Assembly: GCA_027485995.1 (NCBI GenBank)
Contig: JAIXPW010000243.1
Coordinates: 1-35,602, forward strand
DNA: 35,602 bases
Direction: 5' to 3'
From: Verrucomicrobiaceae bacterium
GTDB lineage: Bacteria > Verrucomicrobiota > Verrucomicrobiia > Verrucomicrobiales > Akkermansiaceae
Position numbers and translations under genes: made by a program. The notes beneath the pieces are model-generated. The model was not told the DNA's origin and ran no database searches. It saw only the letters and a program-made list of their open reading frames with translations. Positions 1-6,814 of the stretch are shown in pieces. Numbering within the stretch: position 1 is the stretch's first letter; the number at the start of each line of letters is the position of its first letter.

Positions 1-1236
1 ATGCACGTCCACCTCGCCGACGAGCCGGTCTGCATCGGACCCGCCTCCAGCAAGGAAAGCTACCTGAAGCCGGACCGCATCATCGCCGCCGCCGAGATCA
101 CCGGGGCCGATGCCATCCACCCCGGCTATGGTTTCCTATCGGAAAACGCCCGCTTCGCCGAAATCTGTGCGTCCTCCGGGATCAAGTTCATCGGGCCCTC
201 TTCGGAAGTCATTTCCATGATGGGCGACAAGGCCACCGCCCGCGCCACGGCCGTCGCCAACGGCGTCCCGATCACCCCCGGCACCGACATCATGCCGGAC
301 GCCGAGACCGCCTTCGAGGCGGCGAAGAAGATCGGCCTGCCCGTCATGATCAAGGCCACCGCCGGCGGTGGAGGCCGCGGCATGCGTCCCTGTTTCAAGG
401 AAGAGGAGTTCCTTTCCCTGTTCCAGGCCGCCTCCAACGAGGCACTCGCCGCCTTCGGAAATGGCGAGTGCTACCTTGAAAAACTCGTCCTCAATCCCCA
501 CCACATCGAGTTCCAGATCTTCGGCGACTCGCATGGCAACTTCATCCACCTCGGCGAGCGCGATTGCTCGATGCAGCGCCGCAACCAGAAGATCATCGAG
601 GAATGCCCGTCGCCTCTCCTGACCCCGGAGCTCCGCCAGCGCATGGGTGAGGCCTCCGTCAATCTGATCCGCTCGATTGGCTACGAAAACGCCGGCACGA
701 TCGAGTATCTCGTCGATGAAAAGGCGGAGAATTTCTATTTCATGGAAATGAACACCCGCATTCAGGTGGAGCATCCCGTGACCGAGGAAGTGATGGGCTG
801 CGAGCTCATCAAGGAGCAGATCCGCGTCGCCGCCGGCGAGCAACTTTCCGACCACGTCCTCAAGGCCAGCCCCCGTGGCCACTCGATCGAGTGCCGCATC
901 AACGCCGAGGATCCCTACAACAATTTCTGCCCCAGCCCCGGCAGGATCGACATGTGGTATGCCCCCGGCGGAAAGGGCGTCCGTGTCGATACCCACGTGT
1001 ATTCCGGCTACTCGGTCCCGCCTTACTACGACTCGATGATTGCCAAGCTCATCGTCACCGGGGCCACTCGAGAAATCGCCATCGCCCGCATGAAGCGCGC
1101 CCTCTCCGAATTCATGATCAAGGGCATCAAGACCACCATCCCCTTCCAGATGGAGATCCTCGATCACCCGGACTTCGCCAGCGGAAACTACGACATCGGC
1201 TGGGTCGCCCGCTTCCTCGAAGAGCGGAAGATCTGA
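1..1236 (+). CDS. accC: Acetyl-CoA carboxylase biotin carboxylase subunit (5' end outside window)
   Basis: ATP-dependent carboxylation of biotin on the biotin carboxyl carrier protein, the first half-reaction of acetyl-CoA carboxylase in fatty-acid synthesis (cytosol). The ATP-grasp glycine loop (KATAGGGGRGMR), the ERDCSMQRRNQK stretch, the EMNTRIQVEHPVTE catalytic segment and the C-terminal RMKRALSEF...IKTTIPF domain are all visible. The frame opens at base 1 with MHVHLADE, which in AccC proteins lies about 40 residues into the chain. The true start is therefore upstream, and the 411 residues seen compare with about 450 for the family. Ends at TGA 1234-1236. The accB/BCCP gene would be expected just upstream but is not in the window. 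Identification is secure; only the N-terminus is missing. Confidence 0.96.
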   Translation: MHVHLADEPVCIGPASSKESYLKPDRIIAAAEITGADAIHPGYGFLSENARFAEICASSGIKFIGPSSEVISMMGDKATARATAVANGVPITPGTDIMPDAETAFEAAKKIGLPVMIKATAGGGGRGMRPCFKEEEFLSLFQAASNEALAAFGNGECYLEKLVLNPHHIEFQIFGDSHGNFIHLGERDCSMQRRNQKIIEECPSPLLTPELRQRMGEASVNLIRSIGYENAGTIEYLVDEKAENFYFMEMNTRIQVEHPVTEEVMGCELIKEQIRVAAGEQLSDHVLKASPRGHSIECRINAEDPYNNFCPSPGRIDMWYAPGGKGVRVDTHVYSGYSVPPYYDSMIAKLIVTGATREIAIARMKRALSEFMIKGIKTTIPFQMEILDHPDFASGNYDIGWVARFLEERKI

Positions 1237-1244
1237 TGCTGTGG

Positions 1245-1288
1245 CTGGAGCGCCCCGCTCCAGTCCGTCTCTGGAGCATCCTGCTCCA
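1245..1288. repeat. Two tandem GGAGC/GCTCC hairpins between accC and thiE
   Basis: Two adjacent perfect inverted repeats: CTGGAGCG-CCC-CGCTCCAG (1245-1263) and TGGAGCA-TCC-TGCTCCA (1272-1288). They share the GGAGC/GCTCC core, so they look like two copies of one palindromic unit rather than unrelated stems. No T-run follows, so a classical intrinsic terminator is unlikely. They could slow transcription or stabilise the upstream mRNA end, or simply be a dispersed palindromic repeat. Confidence 0.7.
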
Positions 1289-1317
1289 AGTCTTCCTCCT
1301 CTCGAAGCCCCAAGACC

Positions 1318-2001
1318 TTGGACGACTCCTCCCGCCTTTACTGCCTCCTCGATCTCGGCTACACCCGTCCAGAGAACGCGGAAACTGTCACCGCTGCCCT
1401 GCTTGCCGGTGGTGCCGACCTCCTCCAGCTCCGAGCCAAGGACAAGCCGCTGGACCTCATCGCCGCCGTCGCCCGCCGCGTGATCCCACTCTGCCGGGCC
1501 GCAGGTGTGCCTTTCATCCTCAACGATTTCCCCGCCCTCGCCGCCGAACTTGGTGCCGACGGCGTCCACATCGGTCAGGACGACGGCTCCCTGGAAAACG
1601 CCCGAGCCCTCTTCAATTCCTCTTCTCAATCCGCAATCCGCAATCCCCAATCCCCAATTCTTTTCGGCCGCTCCACCCATTCCCTCGGCCAGGCCGAGGC
1701 TGCCCTTGCGGAAGGCTTCGATTACATCGGCTTCGGCCCGCTTTTCCCCACTCCCACCAAGGCCGGCCGTCCCGGCATTGGCCTGGCCGACATCGCGGAA
1801 ATGGAGCGCCGCGTTGGGACAAAAATCCCCGCCTTCTGCATCGGCGGAATCAAGCGCTCCAACCTCCCTGAAGTCCTCGCCGCTGGAGCCCGCCGTGTGG
1901 TCATCGTCAGTGATATTCTTGGGGCCGACGATATTGAAAATGCGGCCTGCTTGGCGAGAAGTGCCATAATTGCGGATTGCGAATTGCGGGTTGCGGATTG
2001 A
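1318..2001 (+). CDS. thiE: Thiamine-phosphate synthase
   Basis: Condenses HMP-pyrophosphate with the thiazole phosphate to give thiamine monophosphate (cytosol). Family marks: GGADLLQLRAKD near residue 30, FILNDFPALAAELGADGVHIGQDD in the middle (substrate and Mg site), GRSTHSLGQAEAA, and DYIGFGPLFPTPTKAGRPG. The start is taken as TTG 1318; no ATG is suitably placed, so the start is uncertain. Two oddities come from CAATCCN heptamer repeats. Residues about 104-115 (QSAIRNPQSPI) are an extra loop before the STHS strand. The last 11 residues (IIADCELRVAD) and the stop codon are encoded by an oppositely oriented repeat. At 227 residues it is slightly longer than usual (about 210), as these additions predict. 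No TPP riboswitch (THI box) was seen upstream. Confidence 0.9.
   Translation: MDDSSRLYCLLDLGYTRPENAETVTAALLAGGADLLQLRAKDKPLDLIAAVARRVIPLCRAAGVPFILNDFPALAAELGADGVHIGQDDGSLENARALFNSSSQSAIRNPQSPILFGRSTHSLGQAEAALAEGFDYIGFGPLFPTPTKAGRPGIGLADIAEMERRVGTKIPAFCIGGIKRSNLPEVLAAGARRVVIVSDILGADDIENAACLARSAIIADCELRVAD
1627..1661 (+). repeat. Heptamer repeat CAATCCN inside thiE
   Basis: Five consecutive 7-base units: CAATCCG twice, CAATCCC twice, then a degenerate CAATTCT. Three units equal 21 bases, so the array reads through in frame as QSAIRNP-QSPI within thiE. Confidence 0.85.
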
Positions 2002-2003
2002 AG
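1969..2003 (-). repeat. Heptamer repeat (inverted copy) at the 3' end of thiE
   Basis: Units ATTGCGG, ATTGCGA, ATTGCGG, GTTGCGG, ATTGAAG are the reverse complement of the CAATCCN family, with some divergence. The array supplies the thiE stop codon (TGA 1999-2001) and ends 10 bases before the GTG start of the next gene. Confidence 0.8.
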
Positions 2004-2013
2004 AATCGGCTCA

Positions 2014-3444
2014 GTGCTGCCGCAAGAGATTCAAGAACGCACCCTGGTTATCGCGCTTCGAATCTTCGAGGTCGTGGATGCGTTGCCCGCCACAGAGAAA
2101 GGAAGAAACCTGTCGAGCCAGATCTGCAGTGCAGGGACATCTGTCGCTGCGAATTACCGGGCAGCCTGCCGTGCCAAGGGCCGCAACGAATTCATCTACA
2201 AGCTTGGCATCGTCGAAGAAGAGGCTGATGAAGTGATTTTCTGGCTGGAGCTGATCATCCGCGCTCAAATCCTTCCCGAACCGCGTCTCAAGCCCCTTCT
2301 TCAAGAAGCCAACGAGATTCTCTCCATCATCGTAGCCTCCATCCGAACCGCCAAAAGAAACCGCGAGCAAGAATCCCCGATTTGTTCTCTCCTCCAATCC
2401 GCAATCCCCAATTCTTCCATGTCTTCCCCATCCACAATCCCCAATCCGCAATCCGCAATCCTCGTCGTCGGCACCATCGCCATTGACCATGTGAAAACCC
2501 CGCAGGCTGAAGCCGAGAACCTCCTCGGCGGCTCCGCATCCTACGCTGCTCTCGCCGCGTCCTACTCCGGCTGCCCGGTCCACCTCGTCGGCATCATTGG
2601 CCACGACTTCCCACCCCAGCACCTGGAAATGCTCCAGCGCCACGGCGTCACCGTGGATGGCATCGAGCGCTCCGAAGGCGCCTCATTCTCATGGTCCGGC
2701 GAATACCACGAGAACATGAACGACCGCACCACCCATCAGGTCTCGGTCAATGTCCTGCAGGACTGGCAGGTGAACATCCCCGACGCCCTGCGCACCAGCC
2801 CCATCGTCGTCCTCGCCAACATGGCCCCGGAAAACCAGATGCAGGCCATCGAGCAGTGCGAGGCCTCCACTCTTCGCTCTTCAAATCCCCAATCCCCAAT
2901 CCCCGATCCCCAATCCTCTTGCCCCTTCTTCATCGCCGACACGATGGACATCTGGATCCACATCGCCAACGAGCGTCTCCACGACGTCCTCAAGCGCGTG
3001 GACCTCTTCGTCATCAACGAAGGCGAGGCCCGCGAGTTCGCCGGCACCTCCAACCTCATCCTCGCCGGCCAGCGGCTGCTTGAGAAAGGCCCCCGGAATG
3101 TCGTCATCAAGCTCGGTGAATTCGGAGCCATGCTTTTCTCCTCGCCCTCGGAAGGCCCCTGGACCCTCAGCGAGACCACCTTTTTCCGCTGCGCCGCATT
3201 CCCTCTCACTGAAGTCGCGGACCCCACTGGCGCGGGCGATTCCTTCCTAGGGGCCCTGGCTGGTCACCTTGCCGCCACCGGCAAGTCCAGCTTCGACTTC
3301 CCGGACCTGCGCGGAGCCATCGTGCAGGGAGCCGTTGTCGCCTCCTTCACCTGCGAGGCCTTCTCCACCCTCCGGATCGAGGGCCTCATGCCCGCTGAGA
3401 TTGACCAGCGCTTGGAAAATTTTAAACTCCTAACCCATTGGTGA
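2014..3444 (+). CDS. Four-helix-bundle (IVP) protein fused in frame to a PfkB-family sugar kinase
   Basis: Residues 1-~120 match the four-helix-bundle protein family named for 23S rRNA intervening sequences (IQERTLVIALRIFEVVD, SSQICSAGTSVAANYRAA, FIYKLGIVEEEADEVIFWLE, LQEANEILSIIVASI). Residues ~140-476 are a PfkB/ribokinase-type kinase: VVGTIAIDHV, NLLGGSASYAA, FVINEGEAREF, and DPTGAGDSF with the catalytic Asp at about residue 409. The four-helix unit has no stop. It runs through two CAATCCN repeat patches (residues ~128-150) into the kinase. An internal ATG at 2419 (residue 136) would give a normal-length kinase of 341 residues and is probably the ancestral kinase start. A third repeat patch adds SNPQSPIPDPQS (about residues 290-301) inside the kinase. 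The sugar substrate cannot be told. The start of the fused frame is GTG 2014. Confidence 0.85.
   Translation: MLPQEIQERTLVIALRIFEVVDALPATEKGRNLSSQICSAGTSVAANYRAACRAKGRNEFIYKLGIVEEEADEVIFWLELIIRAQILPEPRLKPLLQEANEILSIIVASIRTAKRNREQESPICSLLQSAIPNSSMSSPSTIPNPQSAILVVGTIAIDHVKTPQAEAENLLGGSASYAALAASYSGCPVHLVGIIGHDFPPQHLEMLQRHGVTVDGIERSEGASFSWSGEYHENMNDRTTHQVSVNVLQDWQVNIPDALRTSPIVVLANMAPENQMQAIEQCEASTLRSSNPQSPIPDPQSSCPFFIADTMDIWIHIANERLHDVLKRVDLFVINEGEAREFAGTSNLILAGQRLLEKGPRNVVIKLGEFGAMLFSSPSEGPWTLSETTFFRCAAFPLTEVADPTGAGDSFLGALAGHLAATGKSSFDFPDLRGAIVQGAVVASFTCEAFSTLRIEGLMPAEIDQRLENFKLLTHW
2395..2462 (+). repeat. Two CAATCCN heptamer arrays at the IVP-kinase junction
   Basis: 2395-2415 holds CAATCCG, CAATCCC, CAATTCT. 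2435-2462 holds CAATCCC, CAATCCG, CAATCCG, CAATCCT. The kinase's internal ATG (2419) sits between the two arrays. The arrays are exactly where the four-helix gene loses its stop and joins the kinase frame. Confidence 0.85.
2882..2917 (+). repeat. CAATCCN heptamer array inside the PfkB kinase
   Basis: CAAATCCC followed by CAATCCC, CAATCCC, CGATCCC and CAATCCT. It is read in frame as a proline-rich loop between QCEAS and CPFFIADTMDIW of the kinase. Confidence 0.8.
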
Positions 3445-3583
3445 TGAGCATAATCAAAATCCCACTAATTTATCATGGATTCGACCTGCTCAAAAAACTT
3501 TCTCACAGTGCAAAATTTCCTTGCGCTTTTCCGCTCGGGGCTGTTTTCTACCCGTGAAACCTAGCGATTCGCGTGCAAGCGTG

Positions 3584-3601
3584 CGTGACGAACACGTCAC
3601 G
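3584..3601. promoter_or_regulatory. Perfect palindrome upstream of the TIGR02597-like gene
   Basis: CGTGACG-AACA-CGTCACG: 7-bp arms around a 4-base spacer, 59 bases before the ATG at 3660, inside a 215-base AT-richer intergenic stretch (3445-3659) that holds no gene. It could be an operator or an RNA hairpin in the leader. No regulator in the window is obviously linked to it. Confidence 0.35.
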
Positions 3602-3659
3602 GTGCACAAACTGAAAAAACATCGACATCCCTCCGAAATAACCCCAAAACAACCCCGTC

Positions 3660-4610
3660 ATGAAACCAATTTACACCTACGCTCTGCTCGCTGCCCTCGC
3701 CGCAGTCGGCCCAGCCCTCGCCGTTGATGCCACCACCACGCCGGTGGGCTACTACTCGTTCGACGGCAAAGCCGGCGGCAATCTTTTCATTCCCAGCTTG
3801 GTCAAGCCAGCCGCCTTCGCGGGGACTCTGACTGCTGCAGGCTCCACGACCTTGACGGTCCCTGCCAGTTCGCTCGTTGCGAGTGCTTACGATCAAGGTG
3901 CGGTCTACGCGACCCATTACGTCGAAATCACCTCGGGCCCGCAGGCTGGTGCCGTTATCGAAATTGCGTCGAACACGGCTTCGGTGATCACTCTGATCGA
4001 CGACATCACCCCGCTCGGTCTCACCGGATCGGAAACCTTCAAGATTCGCCCACACGTCACTCTGAAGAGTGCTCTCCTCGATTCAGAGTCTCTGTTGAGC
4101 CCCTTCTCGGACAACGTGACTTTCTACAACGCAGACGGAAGCAGCACCACCTATCTTTACGGTGCCGATGGCGCAACTGGCTGGTCCTCGGACTTCGCCA
4201 CTGCTGATGGCGACCTTCGCCCAGTCCTGCCCGGAACCGGTTTCGTCCTTGGCGTGGGTAGCGATGTTCTTCTTCCTGTCAGCGGCGAAGTGAAGTCAAC
4301 GCCGACCATCGCTTCTCTCGCAGCGAACGTTGTGAACATTGTTGGGCCTCTCAATCCTTTGGCTGGTGCAACGACTCCGCTCAACGATACTGGGTTTGGC
4401 ACGCTGACTGCTTTCGCTGACGCTATCTCCGTCTACGTTCCAGGTCCACTTGATACCGCTACCAGCTATGTTCCGCTTGGAGATGGCACCATTTCCTCTG
4501 ACTTTGGAACCCCGACCACAGACACAATTTCTAACACGACTGGTGCCGTCGTTATTCCGGTGGCAGACATCGCTCTTACCTTGCAGCCTGGCTTCACTGT
4601 CACCCCCTGA
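3660..4610 (+). CDS. Secreted protein, TIGR02597-like (Verrucomicrobia-type)
   Basis: 316 residues with a clear Sec signal peptide (KPIYTYALLAALAAVGPALA, cleavage near residue 21). The rest is a low-charge, Thr/Ser/Gly/Val-rich extracellular chain with no TM segment and no sorting tail. The pattern TTPVGYYSFDG..., ...AGTLTAAGSTTLTV..., HYVEITSGPQAGAVIEIASNTASVITL and FYNADGSSTTYLYGADGATGW fits the TIGR02597 family of secreted proteins, which occur in paralogous sets in Verrucomicrobia; no function is established. The leader before the ATG is A/C-rich without a Shine-Dalgarno sequence, as in the next gene. It probably shares a transcript with the PEP-CTERM gene 55 bases downstream. Family assignment is from memory of the pattern and moderately sure. 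Confidence 0.75.
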   Translation: MKPIYTYALLAALAAVGPALAVDATTTPVGYYSFDGKAGGNLFIPSLVKPAAFAGTLTAAGSTTLTVPASSLVASAYDQGAVYATHYVEITSGPQAGAVIEIASNTASVITLIDDITPLGLTGSETFKIRPHVTLKSALLDSESLLSPFSDNVTFYNADGSSTTYLYGADGATGWSSDFATADGDLRPVLPGTGFVLGVGSDVLLPVSGEVKSTPTIASLAANVVNIVGPLNPLAGATTPLNDTGFGTLTAFADAISVYVPGPLDTATSYVPLGDGTISSDFGTPTTDTISNTTGAVVIPVADIALTLQPGFTVTP

Positions 4611-4665
4611 TAGGCTTCTCCCTACGCTCTATTGATTCGATATTGAATTAGTAAAAACACACAAA

Positions 4666-5241
4666 ATGAAAACAAAACTGCTTGGATTCCTTGTCGCTTC
4701 CGCACTTTCTCTGGGAAGTGCCCACGCTGTCTCGTTGACAACGTCGTTCATTGCGAATAACACCAATAACATCGGTCTGATCACGACTACCGCCAGTGGC
4801 TCTCTCGCCAATGTCAGTGGTAGCATTTGGATCTACAGCTCGTCGACGAACCTTACCACCGTCGCTAACACCGTTACCACTCGCTCGGCCTTCGAAGCTT
4901 TGCTGGTTCTCGATCCCGGTACCGTGCGCTCCAACGTCAGCTTCACAAACGGAGCTCTCACCAGCTCTGCTGCCACCGAACTTGGTGCTGCTGGTAACAG
5001 GGTTTACGTGTGGATCGAGTCGACCGATCAGAACTCCTTCGGTGCATTCAAGCAGACCGCCACTGTTCCTGCCCTCGGCAGCGTCGTGATGAACTCCGCC
5101 TCGATGACTGACCTGGGTCGCGGCACTTCCGTTTACAGCGCCACGGGAACCTCCGGTTTCCAGTTGGCATTCGTCCCAGAGCCTTCCGCTGCCCTCCTCG
5201 GCATGCTGGGTGCGCTCGGACTTCTTCGCCGCCGCCGTTAA
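4666..5241 (+). CDS. PEP-CTERM sorting-domain protein
   Basis: 191 residues: N-terminal signal peptide (KTKLLGFLVASALSLGSAHA), a Thr/Ser/Asn-rich middle without recognised domain, and a C-terminal PEP-CTERM signal VPEPSAALLGMLGALGLLRRRR (PEP motif, hydrophobic helix, Arg cluster). Proteins of this type are exported and then processed by an exosortase at the membrane. The leader ACACAAAATG lacks a Shine-Dalgarno sequence. A strong terminator follows the stop. The function of the mature part is unknown; in this phylum such proteins are thought to belong to the extracellular matrix or cell surface. It is one of three PEP-CTERM proteins in the window. Confidence 0.9.
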   Translation: MKTKLLGFLVASALSLGSAHAVSLTTSFIANNTNNIGLITTTASGSLANVSGSIWIYSSSTNLTTVANTVTTRSAFEALLVLDPGTVRSNVSFTNGALTSSAATELGAAGNRVYVWIESTDQNSFGAFKQTATVPALGSVVMNSASMTDLGRGTSVYSATGTSGFQLAFVPEPSAALLGMLGALGLLRRRR

Positions 5242-5271
5242 TCGGTAACGGTTGAGAAATCAACACGCTTT

Positions 5272-5302
5272 AAGAGGCGGGCTGCAAAGCCCGCCTCTTT
5301 TT
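5272..5302 (+). terminator. Rho-independent terminator after the PEP-CTERM gene
   Basis: 12-bp perfect stem AAGAGGCGGGCT / AGCCCGCCTCTT with GCAA loop (5284-5287) and a T tract, 30 bases after the stop codon at 5241. The RAYT/REP element begins only a few bases beyond it. Confidence 0.92.
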
Positions 5303-5305
5303 GCG

Positions 5306-5472
5306 TAGGCAGGGACCCGACCTCCGGGCGGTCCGGTGGGGGACGGCGGATATGGGATCAAGGCGCTTCCAAACCAATCAACTCCACTTCGACGATCGGC
5401 TCGTTCCAAATTTCAATCTCTTGGAATTCCCGAACCTGCCCCAGACGGACCGTCCGGAGGTTGAGTCCCTGA
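5306..5472. repeat. Upstream REP module (BIME-like)
   Basis: Forward REP at 5306-5337 and a diverged reverse REP at 5441-5472 (GACGGACCGTCCGGAGGTTG...). GTAG precedes the forward copy, the foot tetranucleotide typical of RAYT-linked REPs. The core CC-T-CCGG-GCGGT-CCGG-T-GG can fold into a short hairpin with one T-T mismatch. The first ~100 bases resemble 6012-6110 closely. Confidence 0.75.
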
Positions 5473-5514
5473 CTTTGGGATCGACTCGTCGATACCTTTA
5501 GATAACTTCGCTCG

Positions 5515-5994
5515 ATGCTCCCCGAATCAAGACCAGATCGGAAAGTTCGTGGCGATTCCCACATCCCACCATCCTGGGTCGAGAATGACGCCACGTTTTT
5601 CCTCACGATCAATTGCCAACAACGCGGGATCCAACAACTAACCGTGGGCGATTTTCCAACCAAATTATTCGAGTCCGTCTCGCACTATGGTCGAATCAAT
5701 CGCTGGATTCCAGAACTGGCCCTGTTAATGCCTGACCATCTTCACGCTTTGATCTCGTTTTCCAGGCAACTGGGACAAGGCATCAATCAAGTCGTTGGAG
5801 ATTGGAAACGCTATCTGGCACGTCAGTTCGGAATCGCTTGGCAAAGGGACTTTTTCGAGCACCGAATCTGATCGGAGGCCGACCATCAATCGACCTGGGT
5901 ATACATCCGTGAGAATCCGGTACGTGCCGGATTAGTCGAGACGTACGATCAGTGGCCTCATGTGTGGATGCCGGATCGGATCGGTTGGAAATGA
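5515..5994 (+). pseudogene. REP-associated tyrosine transposase (RAYT), broken by an in-frame TGA
   Basis: The Y1/HUH transposase pattern is clear: FFLTINCQQRG, then HYGRINRWIPELALLMPDHLHALISF with the metal-binding HLH, then GDWKRYLARQFGIAWQRDFFEHRI. A TGA at 5869-5871 stops the frame at residue 118. The same frame then continues for 40 codons with the expected C-terminal end (WVYIRENPVRAGLVETYDQW) to TGA 5992-5994. In intact relatives FF.H.L is followed by Arg, so the TGA probably arose from CGA by a single change. The role of the family is mobilisation or copying of REP sequences. Flanking REP modules confirm the assignment. This copy is probably inactive unless the stop is read through. 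Confidence 0.85.
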
Positions 5995-6011
5995 CTTGGC
6001 CTCCGAACGAA

Positions 6012-6182
6012 TAGGCAGGGACCCGACCTCCGGGCGGTCCGGTGGTGGATGGCCGATATGGAACCAAGCGCTTCCGAACCTAAGCACTCCATTTCGATGA
6101 TCGTTGCGCTCCTAATCTCGTTTACCTAAGATCAGCGAACTACCCCCACACCGGACCGCCCGGAGGTCGGGTCCCTGCCTAC
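6012..6182. repeat. Downstream REP module (BIME-like)
   Basis: Forward REP at 6012-6043 (foot ATAG) and near-perfect reverse REP at 6151-6182 (foot GTAG on the minus strand). The outer end overlaps the stop codon of the convergent DUF1802 gene. Confidence 0.78.
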
Positions 6183-6649
6183 AAACTCACCCAGCTCCTG
6201 CATCCGCCATGTTTCGCCTCATAAGCAAACACCAGCGGCTCATCCAGCTCGATGACCTTCACATGGGCCACGTGGATGCTGCCCGAGGCCATGCCCTTTC
6301 CTTCCCAATCGAAGCGATCGCGCACGGTCTTCTCCGTATAGATGTGCTGCGGAAACAGGGCCTCCACCTCCGCCCAGTCGGTGAGAGTTACGGCGGAGGT
6401 CACCTCCACCCGATGCGTGATGGTCACCAGGTCCCCCACCTGCCATTCAGGAAGGACCTTGATCTCACCCTCGCGGACAAACTCGCCTTGCGCGTGAAAG
6501 CGGGTCGGAAACAGATAAAACGCTTCGTGAGCAAATGAAAATCCCGCCCGGCCTTCGTGGATCCCACCCTTTCTCAGGATCACCGTCTGCCGACCCGAAA
6601 CCAATGCCTCGCAAACGACCTGCCATTCCTTGAAGCCCACGTTGTTCAT
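6179..6649 (-). CDS. DUF1802 family protein
   Basis: 156 residues from the ATG at 6649 (NNVGFKEWQVVCEALVSGRQ), which matches where family members begin. The frame stays open 14 codons further upstream, but those codons are made of heptamer repeat. Family marks: KEWQVVCEAL, ILRKGGIHEG, FYLFPTRFHAQ, and the VTEVEALFPQHIYTEKTVRDRFDWEG-like region. The biochemical role of DUF1802 is not known; proteins are cytosolic, sometimes near phage or nuclease genes. The last stop (TAG) is formed by the edge of the REP-RAYT element, so the original C-terminus may have been trimmed or altered by insertion. Confidence 0.8.
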   Translation of the reverse strand: MNNVGFKEWQVVCEALVSGRQTVILRKGGIHEGRAGFSFAHEAFYLFPTRFHAQGEFVREGEIKVLPEWQVGDLVTITHRVEVTSAVTLTDWAEVEALFPQHIYTEKTVRDRFDWEGKGMASGSIHVAHVKVIELDEPLVFAYEAKHGGCRSWVSL

Positions 6650-6670
6650 GGCACGAACTAGAATTCCCCC

Positions 6671-6806
6671 GTGGCAAGTGGCAAGTGGCAAGTGGTCGGT
6701 GGTAAAGCGGCGCAGCCTCTGCCTTCCTCGTCGTTTCGGCTTTAGTGCTTAGAATTTAGTGCTTTCTCCCTCTTGGCACTTGATCCTTGGAACTTGGAAC
6801 TTCTAG
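6671..6806. repeat. Three further heptamer-repeat families between the DUF1802 gene and metX
   Basis: Family B, 6671-6705: GTGGCAA three times, then GTGGTCG and GTGGTAA. Family C, 6742-6762: TTAGTGC, TTAGAAT, TTAGTGC. Family D, 6772-6806: CTTGGCA, CTTGATC, CTTGGAA, CTTGGAA, CTTCTAG. All have a period of exactly seven, like the CAATCCN arrays at 1627-2917, but with different unit sequences. They fill the divergent intergenic region and reach 9 bases before the metX ATG. Confidence 0.8.
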
Positions 6807-6814
6807 CTCCCCCC

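Larger units (their letters stand above)
5306..6182. mobile_element. REP-RAYT element (two REP modules flanking a REP-associated transposase)
   Basis: About 877 bp bounded by inverted copies of a ~32-bp sequence beginning TAGGCAGGGACCCGACCTCC (5306 forward; 6151-6182 reversed). Inside are a transposase-like frame (5515-5994) and a second pair of REP ends (5441-5472 reversed, 6012-6043 forward). Each flank is thus a forward-REP/spacer/reverse-REP module. The element sits between a terminator and the 3' end of a DUF1802 gene, whose TAG stop is the terminal TAG of the element. No clear target duplication was seen. Confidence 0.8.

Noticed and set aside
1237..1317. TPP riboswitch upstream of thiE
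   Set aside because: The 81 bases are filled by two short hairpins; no THI-box sequence and too short for the aptamer.
136..1680. 514-codon open frame antisense to accC and thiE
   Set aside because: Shadow of GC-rich codon usage; both plus-strand genes are clear family members, and the antisense product is Gly/Val/Ala-rich with no motif.
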